A DNA stretch of 64,000 nt from Fasciolopsis buskii (GCA_008360955.1 LUCM01004381.1:208804-272803), one strand, 5' to 3'; numbered from the stretch's first letter, positions 12,262-25,412 are shown. Program-made: numbers and translations. The notes: generated by a model not told the origin, from the sequence alone.

Positions 12262-13734
12262 ACAACCGCGAAGTCGGTGGCAGGGTCCCGGGGAAAATTT
12301 GCTTATCCATTTGCAAGCGGAACAAACTGATCAGAAGAAAAACCAAGGGTTTTTTCATTTATGTTTCATTTTGAACTAATTCTCATGAATACAGTGTGAC
12401 CGGTTCATTTCATCAAATTGCGTAATATTCTTCAAAGATGTTAGTCAGATCACCATTTCATATCACGACTGCTGGTTTGATAGCTGGTAATCCCTAAAGA
12501 ACTTTGTTGATCTATTAGACTCGGCACCAGACCTGGCACTGAATAGCCAGTTTGGAAAATAAATACAGTTTCATATAAATAATGGCGATTGCACACTACC
12601 ACCAAAGTGATTATTTGGTTGCAAAATCGAAATTATCCTACTAGTCCCTCGTATATTCTACGAAAAACTAACATCCACATGAAAGATCATATGATATCAT
12701 GTGATGCAAGTACGTTGCAACTAGTTTCGCTAGAAATTGTGGCATAGGCTTTCACGTCTTCTGCTTCCGTTCCTTTATGGGTATAGCGATATTTGATGAA
12801 ACATCCTGTTTTGTGACTTTGCAACAATTTGCCATCCGATCTTTATCGGTCGATGATATGATCATCGCGACTTCGTGGAATTTTCAGAACTACCAACCAA
12901 GTTTCACTATCACCAGACACTCGATCATGTTACTCTAAGCTAACAGATTCTGTCCAACTTAATTCCTGCTAAGGCTTAAATCGACTGATTTCCCTCATTA
13001 TCTACCAGATAGAATTACAAATGACCCCAAACTCCTAAGTTGGAAAATGCTTTGTCATCCAAGGACTACTTTAAAATTACCTAAGCCTGATGGATCAAGG
13101 AAGATCTGTGCTTCCCATGTTTCATACTATTTTCATCCTATAATAAAATTTACCTTTAAGCCGCGAATGGATAATACAGTTTTTTAATAACTTTTTAATA
13201 ATAAATTTTATAGATCAGACGTCCACGTACCAAATGAACTAGGCAACAAGTAGTATATAATCATGCCAGGAATCAAGTACAAAGTTTTTCAGTGAAAAAA
13301 CGTCACCAGTAATGATTTGTGAATGAGGATATACGCAGGGAGAATACCAAGGGAATAACTGCTAATTTCCGGTCAATCAGTCAAGAGAGGTGATCATCAC
13401 CCATCGGTGGCTCGAAATCCAGGTAGGAGGAAGAAATCTGAAAAATCTTGTTTGGGAATAAATGATCAGGTTAAGTAGTAACAACAATTCAACTAATGAT
13501 AACGATTGACCTGATCATCAATAAAATTATTCTCATTAAATTATTTGCAGAGGAAATATGCTAACTCTGAGGAACCACCCAGTCGGGCAGTTGTGCATTC
13601 ATGAGATGCTTCCTTATGGTTCCCCCAATGGTTGCATTCAAATCTATATTATACCATTGACGGTATATTTTAAAGTGTCTCCGGGAGGACGGACTCAGCC
13701 GCGCATCTGCCACCTGCCGTTGTTACCAACGTAA
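12262..13734. other. non-coding stretch, nothing recognised
   Basis: AT-rich sequence with no open frame of note and no recognised repeat. Confidence 0.55.
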
Positions 13735-14034
13735 TTCCTGACCTTCCAGCCTTCAGCCACTTGCCTATTCAGAACCAAGTCTCCCGACCCACATTCGCAG
13801 CCGAAAATTGTCTTCGCCCTTCAAGTTAAACTCTTTCTTCCGAATGAACCTACAGATTTGGATCTCGGACCAGGTTATAGCTGGTGTAAGTTGTCGTCCA
13901 GAAGAACACCTCTAGATTTTGATAGACAAATGTCTGATCGCTGGTCATCGACAAGAAGCCGATTGCTCCCATATACCATAAGGAATTGCAACCGTAGATT
14001 TTACGCGAGATCACCTCCATTCGGTCGATGTTAA
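13735..14034 (+). CDS. candidate coding exon, function unknown
   Basis: An open frame of 99 codons between TAA at 13732 and TAA at 14032. It has no ATG near its start, so it would be an internal or terminal exon. The segment is more GC-rich than its surroundings. The translation is protein-like, Ser/Arg/Pro-rich, including LFLPNEPTDLDLGPGYSWCK and SDRWSSTRSRLLPYTIRNCN. Possible acceptors are CTTCCAG ending at 13749 and CATTCGCAG ending at 13800. A GTAAGT donor candidate lies at 13886-13891, which would make a short exon 13801-13885; otherwise the frame runs to the stop. I recognise no domain. It could also be a fragment of an unrecognised repeat. Confidence 0.25.
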   Translation, partial: FLTFQPSATCLFRTKSPDPHSQPKIVFALQVKLFLPNEPTDLDLGPGYSWCKLSSRRTPLDFDRQMSDRWSSTRSRLLPYTIRNCNRRFYARSPPFGRC

Positions 14035-16706
14035 ATTACAATTAGGTTTGATAAAGACAACATGAAGGGTACAGCATGAGCTATGCATAGTAATCATAAC
14101 AGTCAGTCTAAATACTTAGCCAAGCGAAATCCACAGCAGTACCTAACAATCGATGTATTAGGCTGCCAACTCCTCCCCCCTTCCCCCGGAGGAAACGGCA
14201 TCGTCCGCGCTTTTCACTCGAGGCAAAATGTCCAGCATATCAGTTAGGAACTTACGAAAATCCTCTATGTGATCCACTAACAGCATCACTCTGCAAGGTA
14301 ATTTTATGCAAAGAATGAAGTTACTGAGGAGCAAGTTCATCTTGCTAACGGCTTGTTCTCTTGAATCTTTCGTATTTTTCTAGTCGGTTTCATATGTTCA
14401 CGTTCATTTTTAAGAAACCGGATGACTGATGCAAAGAGTCGAATCAGTCGATTGGCTGGAGGATGAAAATCAGTCGCTTTGGAGGCTAAGCGTCATTCTT
14501 ACCGAAAGTTAGATAAAACCTTTTGACAGTGTGTGCTATAAGTGAACAACAAAAGTCGAACTTTACGTGTATCTTCAGCTTGTAATTATTGCAACAGAAC
14601 AGTTTTCACCTGAATCTTGACAAGTAAATACATCATCCAGCATTGCCATATACCGGCTGTATTTTGCCATCATGGGCCTCAATGCAGAATTGTTCCGTAG
14701 TATTCCTTGGGTTTCCGTGTGATTTACAAAAGCACTAGGCTTTAGCGCATAATTTTCCTTCTATCAGATAAGGATATCTGCAAGTCGTTTGTAGGTATGT
14801 TAGCCCCGCCACGATTACATAGCAAGTAGCACAGTGATCAAAATCAGAGAAGGGCGGCTAATTTGGTCCGAAACTGCTGACCCCATTATGAATTACTGAA
14901 ACGGTCTGAGTCGTAGGGAATAAATTAAATTCAATTTTCCGAGCTTCAGATCTCATGAATTTAGTGGCATGGATTTCCCTCTAAACGAGGATGAATTGAA
15001 AAAGGTTCCAGTTCCACCAGAACTGTGATGGTAGCGTAAAATGCTGTGGTTAGTTTTACTGCCAGTGAAAGCAGCGTTATGACAATGAAGTAATTTGCAA
15101 ATTGATTCTCACTGTCTAATTGTTGAGCCTCACCTTTACACCAAACTGCTTTTCGATAGCAGCTCAGTTCTGTTTCAGTCAGCAGTGAATGTGGTAGGTT
15201 GTCCCTCACCCCAGGAATAAGAAGTCCAGCGGATGCATCTATGGATCGATGTACGTCTTCGATACTCGGGATGGATCAGTACAAATTTGGCTATTTTAAA
15301 CGCGTACGAAATCAGAAGCGAATTCTGTAACCTGATTTCATGACTAACCATATTTGTTGCAAGACAGCTGTCAATTGTAAACCGGCAAATCATCCTCCTT
15401 TCAACTTTACTCCGTCATTTTTTATTTTAGTTAATTCAACTTAGAAAGAAGAAATTTTTCGGCGGATGCAGTTCGTGCTGTTTGTGGTAACTTTCACCTA
15501 CATTGGATATCATTTTCCGGAGGGTACACCGCAGCGCACTTGATCCATGCCTAGCGAAGATGAGAACTTAGGTAGAATGATAGGCGCATTTGAAGAAAAC
15601 GGGTGATTTGTTGAATTGAATTGACAGTCCGCACATCTGAAACATTTACTTTAGTGATCATGAATAGTATCGATGCCCCATTTTGAACGTAGAACATTAA
15701 TGTTTTCTCTCAACTTCGCGGTATCTCTGATAGCCGCAGTTCGTAGGAAAATCCAGTACATACGATTAGTGTTTTAGCAGCAAAAAACGTTATGAATTCT
15801 GGCGTCAAAGTCCAGTCTGAAATGTCGAAAGATCAGAAAGTATTCCATGACAGCAGTTCGGATATTCAGTTTCTGCTGAAGTTTGTTCCGACCTTGTTTT
15901 AGCCCAACCAAACTACTTTGGATTTAAGATAAATCTATTTGGTAAGTCCAGTGATATCGTGTTCTCGTAGGTGTTGAAAGAGAATTGTTTTACATAAGCA
16001 CTTTAAGGGGCTTGTAGCGCAATGTTGCAGCGAACGTAAGCCTGACAGCCTAGTTAGGAGAGGGGCATTTCTCCATCCAGTTAACAACATATGTCATAAT
16101 AAAATGATGCATTTCGAAAATTGTGTGAGAAATCCAGATATCAATTACGAACAGATCAGCGACATGCAATCGAAACTTTTCTGTTACTTAATCTAGATGC
16201 CGCAGTCGATCGTCTGTATCCAAGCTTAACTTCGTTTAATTTGGTCAAGAAAGAACAGTCGGTAGGTCTCTTGTCGATCAATAAGAATCTCGTTTACTAT
16301 TTGTGATTTAGCGATATGTAAATATATATGTACAGATATATGATTTCGAATAATAGTTTACTAGCTAATCAAATTTTATCTCTCTTTCCGTGATTTTTAC
16401 CAGCAGCGTCCTGCTCACAACTAAGCTCGGTGCACAAATCAAGCCCAACTTTGTTTTTGGTTTTCAGCACATTTTCGCTTTGACTTTAATGAACATAGCA
16501 GTTAATAATATAATAATGCCACCTATTCAGCTACTTTGTTTCCTGCGGAGGTCTATTTCTTATCCATTTATGGTAGCTACGGGTAACTACACCAGCAATG
16601 ACACACGCATAGACAAATTTATGAACCTCTTCTGATAATCTAATTTCGAAATCCATCAGAGATTTGAGATGGAAATATAAAGAATAAAAACTGTTTTGCT
16701 ACTGAG
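14035..16706. other. non-coding stretch, nothing recognised
   Basis: AT-rich sequence with ORFs of 60-82 codons on both strands, none recognisable. No repeat signature seen. Confidence 0.55.
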
Positions 16707-16876
16707 CACTGTAGTGATCGGTCGTGGTCGTGGCTTTTGGACGAGAAAGTCGCGGGTTCGAATCCTACCACCGCCGGCCAAATTCCCCACTTGGCAGTTC
16801 CTTGATGACCGCGGCCCCTCTGAAAATAAAGTACAACTGTTATTTCACTGGTAAATGAAGTAAAAGTTAAAAGATG
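16707..16876 (+). mobile_element. tRNA-derived SINE, copy 2
   Basis: Second well-preserved copy. The B box GGTTCGAATCC (16755-16765) is intact and preceded by AAGTCGCG. The A-box region is eroded (GTAGTGATCGGTCGTGGTCG). The body reads CCACCGCCGGCCAAATTCCC, TTGGCAGTTCCTTGATGACC and GCGGCCCCTCTGAAAA, and the tail GGTAAATGAAGTAAAAGTTA (16850-16869). It aligns with the 5.4-kb copy over its length. No clear target-site duplication was found. Confidence 0.85.
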
Positions 16877-18789
16877 TTTATGGATAGACTAGGACAAAAG
16901 TTGTAATAAATCAGGTCGTGCAGAATAAAGTAGACCGAGTTGGTACGTTAATACAAACGGATTGCGGGAAGAAATTGCAGAAATGCGTACGAGTTACCTC
17001 ATGAAATAGACTGAGATCATAACGGGCAGTTTAGTAGATGAGCTTGCCAGGAGACAACGCGCAAAATTTCACTGGTGATTTTTTTCTCATCTTTTCGAAT
17101 GCATTACTGTCCAAAAGAGCTGACTCTGCTTGATACGAAAGGCAGATTCAGAGACTGGTTATTTGATGTCGACAGACGAAGACAAAATTAGCATACCCTA
17201 AAACTGCCGAAGTTGGCGGTTGAAACTCCGTTGCTGTGAGCCCCATACACTTGGGTTTCACACTGTACTCCGATCGCCCAATTTGCTTTGCCAACCCCAA
17301 GGTGCAACGATAAAACTAACATCTCATAAACGATGCTGTTTACGTCGATTTTCCCAAATAAGTCTTCTCAAAATCACTGGAAAGTAATGCCAGCGGGCTT
17401 CTTTGGAGAATCCTCGTTTCTAAAGCTGTTGCACCTGTGGCTGACTTGTGAACAGATTAGTTACAGTGCTTTCACTGTCCAGTTGCAATTTTGTAAATTC
17501 TTGTTTATTCGTCTATTCATTGTGATTTTTTTCCTTATTCTGCTCGGGTTATTTATGGATTCAGTTACTGCAGTTTTGTGAAAGTCGCAGATATAATAAA
17601 TACCCTGTGGTTGCTAAGAGGCACTTTACCGAGCTGACCACTACGAACGTAACTGCTGCCAAAATTTAACTGACTAGTTACGAATACAATCCTTCCTTTT
17701 TGTGCAAATTTATTGATAAAATGTTTATTAGGCAAACTAATTATGATTTTGTACTCCTGCTACTTAACTACTTGACAGCAACTTTTACTGATTGCTGAAA
17801 TGAATCAATACGTAGCGCGTTTTACCTATGTATCCCTTCCTACTCTTACTATATGCAATCATATTTTTCACCGGTTACTACTTGAATAATGCTTTATATT
17901 ACTGCTTGTCATAATTGCTTTCAATGTGGTCATTCGCTCCTCAGTTCTGACAAAGTCGCGAAGAGTTATTGTTACTTATGGCACCTCTCAACATTTTTGA
18001 CCTGTCAATCGAACTTAGAGCTATTCTGCGAAAATAACGTCAAGACAGCGAATTTTATTTCGTTTCTTGTTCCATTTTGGTTGAATTAGACACCAGTTTT
18101 GCCTAGTCCCTTTAATTTTCTTAGAGAATTTTGGAAGTTTCCGCCTCATTAGTGCGCGTTTTTGAACCAATCAGAAAAACTTTGTGGTGCATATGATCAG
18201 CAGTAATACGGCAGAAAAGATAGATAGGAAACCCGAGGGAACCGACCGCAAAAGAGGAGGCCGATCACGTGGAGGGGCACAAGTATTTGGACTAACATGT
18301 AGATTTATACGCATTCTGCTTGCAATCATCACCAGCATTAAATAGTTGCATAGAAATATCGCTTCATATAATCGACAGTATGCATAAAACTTAAGCTCAA
18401 CTGCTACCAAGGGGTTCCACTGGGTAGAAAATGGATCCTTAGTTCGGTATGATTAATAAGCGCATTACTGAAACAAGAAAGCATTTGACCCTGTAAATGT
18501 TTCACTAGGACTTACAAGAACCAGAGTGAACTTGGAACGAATAAGCCTAGATAATTAATCACACATTGACTGGCTGTGCTACAATTCTGTCATAGATATT
18601 TCGTTCTACTCTACTTAGATAGTTGGGTCAATTATGGTCTTTATTCGCCGCTACAATCGGTGGGAATATTTGATGTCTGAAAACTTCATTGCTTCACAAC
18701 ATGGACTAGGATCAGGCACTGGTGCAACTCAACGACGTTCTAACCCACCCAAAATAGGCACTCGTGGTGGCTGGCAGGTACTCAAATCT
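16877..18789. other. non-coding stretch, nothing recognised
   Basis: AT-rich sequence upstream of the LINE. ORFs up to 82 codons (17333-17581, hydrophobic) without recognised features. Confidence 0.55.
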
Positions 18790-18824
18790 TGAATGCACCC
18801 CTCCGGCCAAGATGCTCATTTCGA

Positions 18825-19070
18825 CAATGTTGCCGACAATGTTGCCAAACTGTCAAATTCATCACTCGCTCTTCAATCATCGATCCATGTTCAAACTTGT
18901 GTCATCTGCATACACGAACCTGGGAAGAAACCGGATATTGCATATTCACTCGTGTCGATAGACAGCTTCAGACTCCATCGGTGGGACAGACTTTAGGACA
19001 AGATGAAGACTGGTGGCGGTGTGGCAACATACATAATCATCTTCTGGTTTGGCAAGTCCGAAATTATTTG
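18825..19070 (+). pseudogene. LINE endonuclease domain remnant
   Basis: In the frame starting at 18793 the product includes VICIHEPGKKPDIAYSLVSI, then DSFRLHRWDRL, a TAG stop at 18994-18996, and DKMKTGGGVATYI. This matches the central part of the APE-type endonuclease of CR1-like elements, where a conserved E (in the ETW-like segment) is followed by an aromatic-Arg-Asp-Arg segment and then GGGV. That enzyme nicks the target DNA to prime reverse transcription. The N-terminal catalytic motifs and the C-terminal SDH-type motif are absent or unrecognisable, and the in-frame stop makes it non-functional. Confidence 0.75.
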
Positions 19071-19236
19071 TACGTCGTATCAAATGGTCATATCCCCACC
19101 CAGATACTAAAATCTCTAAAAAGATGCAAGGATCACTTCTACAAATCCCGGATTAACTCAAGTGGGTAGTATATTTGCAACCAAATAAAAGCTGAAATCA
19201 AACGCATCAACACTACATTCGCCAACCAACGCTTGA

Positions 19237-20343
19237 TTGATTACAACAACCTATTCTATGCCAAGGTATTCGACTGCTGCGTGGGAAGTAAAATGTCCTG
19301 TGAGATGTTCTGCGGATATCGACAGCATCAACCATGCTTCCATCCACCCTCCCACTCATACCTCAGTCATATTTGGACAGGTTGGTTATGTGACAGTTAC
19401 AGGTTATTCTAGGGAAGAGGTGCTGGACATTGTGCGCACCACTAACATCACCACAGCGGTTGATCATCGCGGTCTCTCCCCAACTCTTCGAAGGCATATT
19501 GCTGTGGCCCTGACTGATGCATTCGCTTCTCTGTTTGTCTCATCATTAAGCTCGGCTTCTATCCGTGACTGCTGGAGACCCATCAATAGTTTTCCCATCT
19601 CAATATCTCTCAGTCCCACTGCTTTAGCAAGACGTTTTCGCCCCATCGCCCTGAGGCATTCTGATCTCAAACTGACAGAACCTTTTATACTTGAGCGCCT
19701 GCATCCTTCTATGTTTCCTCCTGACCACCCTTTTCAGGTTGTCTATAAATCAACTTTGCACACTGTCGTCTCCCATATTCAACACATTTGTAAGTCCCTA
19801 AACGCATCAATGAAATCTGTGCGTTGCGCATTTCTAGACTATTTGTCGGCGTTTGATTCAGTCCCATGGTCTCTTCCACTTCACAAACTGGAAACGTTTG
19901 TTTGTCCCAGTCCTTCGTTAATGTGACTGTCTGATTGCATTACGAACCGAACCCAGTGCACAAAAATGGACGGCAAAATTTCATAACCGTTGGTTAACAA
20001 CTCAGGAGTGCTTCAGGATGCTATTCTTTCACATCACGTCTTCTCTACTTACATCAGCGATTTATTAATGGCTACCCCTGTCATCTGTTTAACTATGCTG
20101 ATGACGTTTTCGTATCAAGCCGCCTCGAGCAACGACGATTTCAAAGGATTTTTCAACAGTTTATCTTCTATCTACAATTCACTTGAACAAGCTGGTTTAA
20201 ATCTCAACGCATCTAAATATTTTGAATGTCTGTTCTTTCCCTCTCTCGTTTGGTCAGGCTACCCATCTGGAATCTCTTTCATCATCTCAGAAACAAATTC
20301 TTTGAAGTATATAAAACTTACTATTTATAAAATTCTGAAGTAG
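19237..20343 (+). pseudogene. LINE reverse transcriptase remnant
   Basis: The 229-codon frame 19237-19926 includes RRFRPIAL (about 19630-19653, the RT motif preceding the fingers), a PFQVVYKSTLHTVVSHI segment corresponding to the usual QFAYR region, and CAFLDYLSAFDSV with the motif A aspartate at 19837-19839. After a stop, the frame from 19990 has VNNSGVLQDAILSHHVFSTY (motif B; the usual GVPQG is degraded) and ISDLL. The catalytic YADD lies at 20094-20105 but in a different frame from its neighbours, so a frameshift occurred near 20088-20092. The downstream thumb segment AGLNLNASKYFECLFF returns to the earlier frame. The family order of motifs is intact while the frame is not: this is a dead copy. 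Confidence 0.88.
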
Positions 20344-20966
20344 ACTTTCACATTTCCACGTGTTCATCGAAGCTCCGACTATTGTCATTTCAATCAGGAA
20401 GCATGGACACTACAAGGTGAAACAATGCACCATCTCCCGATTTGCATAACAATGTTTCCCAGTCCTTCCTTACTGTCCTTCTATTATTTTTCCAGGTTTA
20501 CTAGTGAGGGACCTTAAAATTCTTGGCCGTTGTCTGTTAATTTTAGACGCGTGTATTTCCTATAACTAGCTTTGTTGTCCTTCAATCTTTGTGGTCAGCA
20601 CCTTTTAGGATTTGAGAATTTTATTATCGAAGATCTTTTAAATTCCAGGTTCCCTTCGCACAACGGTATTTCAAAGTGCCGCTCTCGTATTTCAGCACAA
20701 TCCGCTTTTCGTTCCGTACCCCTTATTATCGCTCTCTAAAGGAACTCGACTGTCCCATGGTTAGCGCACATTTTGACAAATCCTGACCGCGTTTCAGCTG
20801 ATTTCGTGAACAACGTATCATCATGTGCCCTGATCATTCCTCGATGTTTTTCTTTTCGCCTTTCTACAAAGTGATGGATGTAAGGATTTCCTTAATTTTT
20901 ACTCACATCTTTTCGACTGAAATACGTAAAAGTTCTGCAAAATCCAATAAAATACAATACAATTAA

Positions 20967-23900
20967 CAACTTTTGCGTGCGAGTGGGTTTTCCTTGTTGG
21001 AATGGACGAGGAACACAAATACGTGTACGTTGTTTGATGCTGTTTTAAGCGCGTATGATAATTTTGGTCAAGAACATATGAAATATGTTTGTAACCAAGA
21101 ACTCTCAGTGCGTTGTAGAGGAATGTGCATTTGCTGACTGTGCGACACTCCCATTAGGTTTTTTAATAATCTGATGTACCAGTTACCGAAAGAAATGCGT
21201 TCCAGGACCACTATTTCAGTCGTTTCAACATCTTGTGAATGACTGCCGCAAAATACACTGGCTGCGCCCAACAAAAGTTGGTTCAATATTAATTCAGTCG
21301 AGTTGGTCGTGCTTCTTGAAAGAGCAGATGGTTTTGCACGGAGCACCAACCAAAACGCCATTCCTAAATTTGCACAGCAACTTGCTGAGATCAGTCAGTG
21401 ATTAAAACCAACAAGTTTGATATTTCTGACGTTTGATAAACATTTTTTCATTACTGAATGAAATAATACATTGTCATCTGCGGAGACGATATAGGGTCGC
21501 ATTTGCTATTAGGGGGACTTTATAAGTCAAGTATTGGGTAATGTTGGGAGGTATTTCTGTCAATATTGTATTTTGCTTTCAATGTTTCGTATCTTCACAA
21601 GCGTTACTCACAAACGAAACAGTCCACAGGTTTCCCAGTTATTCCTTCAGTTCTGTTCAGCCAATTATTGCACAGACAACACTGCAATTGCGCAGACTTA
21701 ATCTAAAGTAGGTCAACCACTGCCAAAGATGGCGTTGCGAACCTAAAGACTCGTGCCGTCTGTAGGGCCATACTACTTCTGCATAACCTTCAGGTGCTGG
21801 ACGATCTGTCGTTTATAACTCAATGTCAGCAAAAAACTAATATGCTATAGGGATATCATGGGACCCAAAAATGTTGGAAATTATTTTACTCGCATGACTA
21901 TAATTACTGCTGTTCTGATAACGCATTTGCAATTCTCTATAGATTAATCACACTTATTAGTTAACTGGTTCTGTCGACAGGAGTACTTTGATTACTATGT
22001 GCTGATCCCTTTTATCCAGCGCAACTCGACAATTAATTCATCAATCCAGAGTCAAAAACCTGGAGTGGCACTAACAATAGACAACAAAAGGGAAAAACGG
22101 ATCCAAAATCTATTATATCACGATAAATCGATCAAAATGAAAGGGTGTATTTTTTCACATCGTCAACTTATCGTTGAAGAAAAAACCCGTGAATATTGGA
22201 AACTAGTTTTTTTCTTTTCTACTTCAGAGTGAAGCGACTGACAGTCAGTTGAAACTATGACGCGCTTGGATGCTACGATAAAGCTGAAAGTTTCAAACCT
22301 TGAACCACCTTAAATTGGCGCCACTCACTCTCGTGAACCATTTTAAATATTCTCCCGCTCAAGGAATTAGAGGTAAGATGAGTGAGCTCGGAAAACCAAC
22401 ACCTATTTTGAGAAATGGAAAATTGTTCACAATCCACGTAAACTGAGCTTTTACTAGGTCAGCGAAGGTATATGGTGTTCAGCCAATTGTCCAGATCAAT
22501 TGACGACTGGTGATGACATGGTGGCAGCCCAAACAGCAGACTCTACAATACGAATCCCAGGAAAACTACTAGTTTGAGCCAAGAAGAGCGCAAATTTTCA
22601 ACATAATCGGTGACCAATTTTCTTATCATTATATCCTGTTTATTCTAGTGCTATTTGATAGGATTTTACATCAAGCAAATGGGTTGATTTGAATCTATTT
22701 TTTTACAGTTTAACCTTCAGACCGAAGGAACCTGGTGGGACCGATTTCGTTTGTCTATTTTCTCATGAATGCTGAAAATCGTCACCGAGCTTATTAATAG
22801 GTGGCAGACAAAAACTTATTTGAGTGAAAGTGACGCGGAATGCATCGATAGATGTTTCAAATTAGTGACCATATGACAACCGAGCTCATACCGAAACGTG
22901 ACTCGGCTTCTCTGGAACATGAGCCTTCCTCTGATACGCCTCGCCGTGTAATCCCGTTAGCAGAGATTGACCAATCACGAAGGAGTACAGTAGAAACTCA
23001 CGGATTGGCCAATCAAGATATCGAACACATCCTGAACATCAAATCGGTTCTAATTATACAGGTCATATGAAGCTTCGCTGGTCATAATAAATATATGGTT
23101 CTTGTGATCTATATCTACGTGCTCGTTTGACAGCACTCAGACATTATCGGTAGGTAAGTTATTCGGCCGCAACTTTTCGGTATCGTAGAAAATTTTTGGT
23201 AGACAAACTCTTAACAGGTAGTAGGACATATTCATAATTCGGCATGATCTGTTCTTCAAACCAAAATTGAAAATTAGATTTATATAAAAATACTTCAAGT
23301 ATTTGGAGATAAACTTGACAAATAGATTAGAAATCAGTTTCTTTTATACGAAGGCAACCAGCAATTTTATTCATCTGGATGAGAGAAAATAGCTTAATCA
23401 AGCAGAAATTAGAAGTAACAAGGTCAGGAAGAAAATAGTGTGCAGCTTTCCCAAATCGTGAAAACGAAATGTCCAAAGTTTAATGGAGAAATCAGTTGAG
23501 GTTATTGAGGGCCGAGGTGACAGCGGCGATAACTTAAGACTGGCGAGTCCGGTGTGCAATCGTAAGGAGAATCCCATTTTAATTTGGATCGTCCCCTTAA
23601 GCTGAAGTGCACGAGAAGAGGTACTTGAAAGAGGAACATCATGGCAGATCGAGAAAAATATCTGACGGTAGTAATTACAAACAACGGTCAGAGGAAATTA
23701 TGGGTGATTAATATTTCAAAGATAATCTTGAGTAAAAATATATTTGGGTGTGCAAATCATTGCTTATAATTTTGATAATTTCGACACAAAACAAAGTTAG
23801 ATCAGTTAGTACAATGATAAGACCAAAGTAGCCATCACCGAAAACGGGGAAGAACAGCGGAATTAATAGCGATAACTGATGAGAATGTATGGAACAACTG

Positions 23901-25154
23901 AAGAATTATCGGCTGTATACCCATACATTTGCGAGTTTGTATACATTGCGAACGTAGCTTTGGTCCAAAAAGGGCTATAATTTGAAAACCGTTTTTAAGT
24001 GTAGAAAAATACTTTAAAACAACTTGTCATGAATTAATAACGGAGCGATTTTGTTCAGGTCAGATTTGAGCCGGCAATCGCAGTGAACTTTGGAGAACAT
24101 GAAAACCAGACAAAGGATTGGGACGAAGGACAGATATCACATTGATCCATTGTCTTCCAAGCGTCAGAAGTCTCTGTCACCATTCCAGAAACAAACAAAT
24201 TCGGCCTCATGATTATATTTGTCGTAGATGAACTAAAGCATATCGCTTCCTGATTCTATTCCTAGAGGCCTTGCTCTCTCCGTTTTCGAACACTTGCTTA
24301 ATTTTACTCGATTATTCCAATGGAAACGAGATTCAGGTCTAACAGAAACGGAGCAGAATTATTTAATTAATGTGTCGCATAAAGTACCACTTTAAGTTGC
24401 GTCTGAAACTCGGAAACAATTAATGCAGTACGTACCTCGAACCAAAGATTCCTTGTCCACCTAGCCAAAATGAATCGTTGATGTGATTACATCTGTTTAA
24501 ATACCTGTCCTAAGGAAGAAATACAACCTATACCAGTGAAGCTTGGACTTTAAAGGTCGTCGGGGCGCTGTTTCTATTGGTTTGCAAATTATACTGAACG
24601 TAATAACAAAACCGCTATTTTGTTTACCCCGCCAGCACAAGTGTGCACTGTCCATACGAATGCAAAACACTAGTTAAACTTTCCCTGATTTCTGCCAACC
24701 AACGTGTGCCAGCTTCTTATAACTCAAAAAATACAAACATCGGCAAAGATTCGTGTTTTGATAGATCCTGTCTTAAACGATGTAAACTCAACCAATCAAA
24801 GCGAATCTAATTTATATCCTAACAATTTTCCGGAGGGATTTGATGAGTCGCCACATACTTGCTGTCGTCCCCACGGAATGGGAAAAAATATACTTATTGC
24901 AGATGTAAAATATTTTTATAAATTGTGCAGCATAACATGTGTATTGAGGATGTGGCGTGTATATTTACCAAAATCCAATGTCCAGTCATGCCGTTTCACT
25001 GAAGACAATTGCAAAGTCAAGCAGTTCGTTAATTAATTCGCCTCTAAGTGTCGGTTAGTAAAACCAGGACCTTCTCTTCAGTCAAAAAAATATTATTTCT
25101 GGACCATTTAATTTAATGCATCATTGAAATCGGTCTATACCAACAACCTGAACG
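20967..25154. other. non-coding stretch, two weak ORFs
   Basis: Mostly featureless. The frame 22852-23070 (plus, 72 codons; polar, containing SASLEHEPSSDTPRRVIPLA) has a possible acceptor (CAAATTAG at 22856-22863) and a possible donor (CAG-GTCATA near 23060) but no recognised domain. The frame 24704-25036 (plus, 110 codons) has no motif. Both are recorded as weak possibilities only. Confidence 0.45.
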
Positions 25155-25412
25155 TTATTGACAACGTTGTTTTTGAAGGGTGTACCAGTTTTGTGATTCA
25201 CCGTTGCGAAAAGGAAATGCCCTATCGTTCATTTGTGGAAGACGTCCGGTGCTGTGTGAGGTTCCGTGCATACGGTAGCCTATGCCATTAGACTTGGTAG
25301 ATAGTCGACGTGATTTGCGGAACCTGCTCGAACCACTATCACTGAGACCCATTCGTGAAGGCGTCAGGAGATTGGTCACACTAGTCTGAGTAGCGCTTTT
25401 GGGTTCGTCATT
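25155..25412 (-). CDS. candidate coding exon on minus strand, function unknown
   Basis: Open on the minus strand from about 25412 down to a TAA at 25155-25157, with no ATG near its upstream end. The product is polar and rich in Ser, Arg and Gly (SDSGSSRFRKSRRLSTKSNG and GRLPQMNDRAFPFRNGESQN), more like a real low-complexity protein segment than random translation. A possible acceptor CTACTCAG precedes the frame at about 25389-25396. No domain recognised. It lies next to a plus-strand candidate exon at 25504, so both belonging to one gene is excluded by strand. Confidence 0.2.
   Translation of the reverse strand, partial: NDEPKSATQTSVTNLLTPSRMGLSDSGSSRFRKSRRLSTKSNGIGYRMHGTSHSTGRLPQMNDRAFPFRNGESQNWYTLQKQRCQ

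Larger units (their letters stand above)
18790..20966 (+). mobile_element. CR1-like non-LTR retrotransposon (LINE), 5'-truncated and decayed
   Basis: About 2.2 kb carrying, in the expected order, an apurinic-type endonuclease remnant (18825-19070), a linker typical of LINE ORF2 (about 19100-19250, with FYKSRINSSG and RLIDYNNLFYAK), a reverse transcriptase remnant (19237-20343), and a C-terminal remnant (about 20690-20860, with CRSRISAQSAFRSVPLIIAL in one frame). It ends in an A-rich tail (CCAATAAAATACAATACAAT, 20944-20963). The reading frame is broken by several stops and at least two frame changes, so it is a dead copy. ORF1 and the start of the endonuclease are missing, as is common for LINEs truncated at the 5' end. 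The CR1 assignment rests on the motif wording (FRPIAL, LDYLSAFDSV, YADD) and is less certain than the LINE call. Confidence 0.9.
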
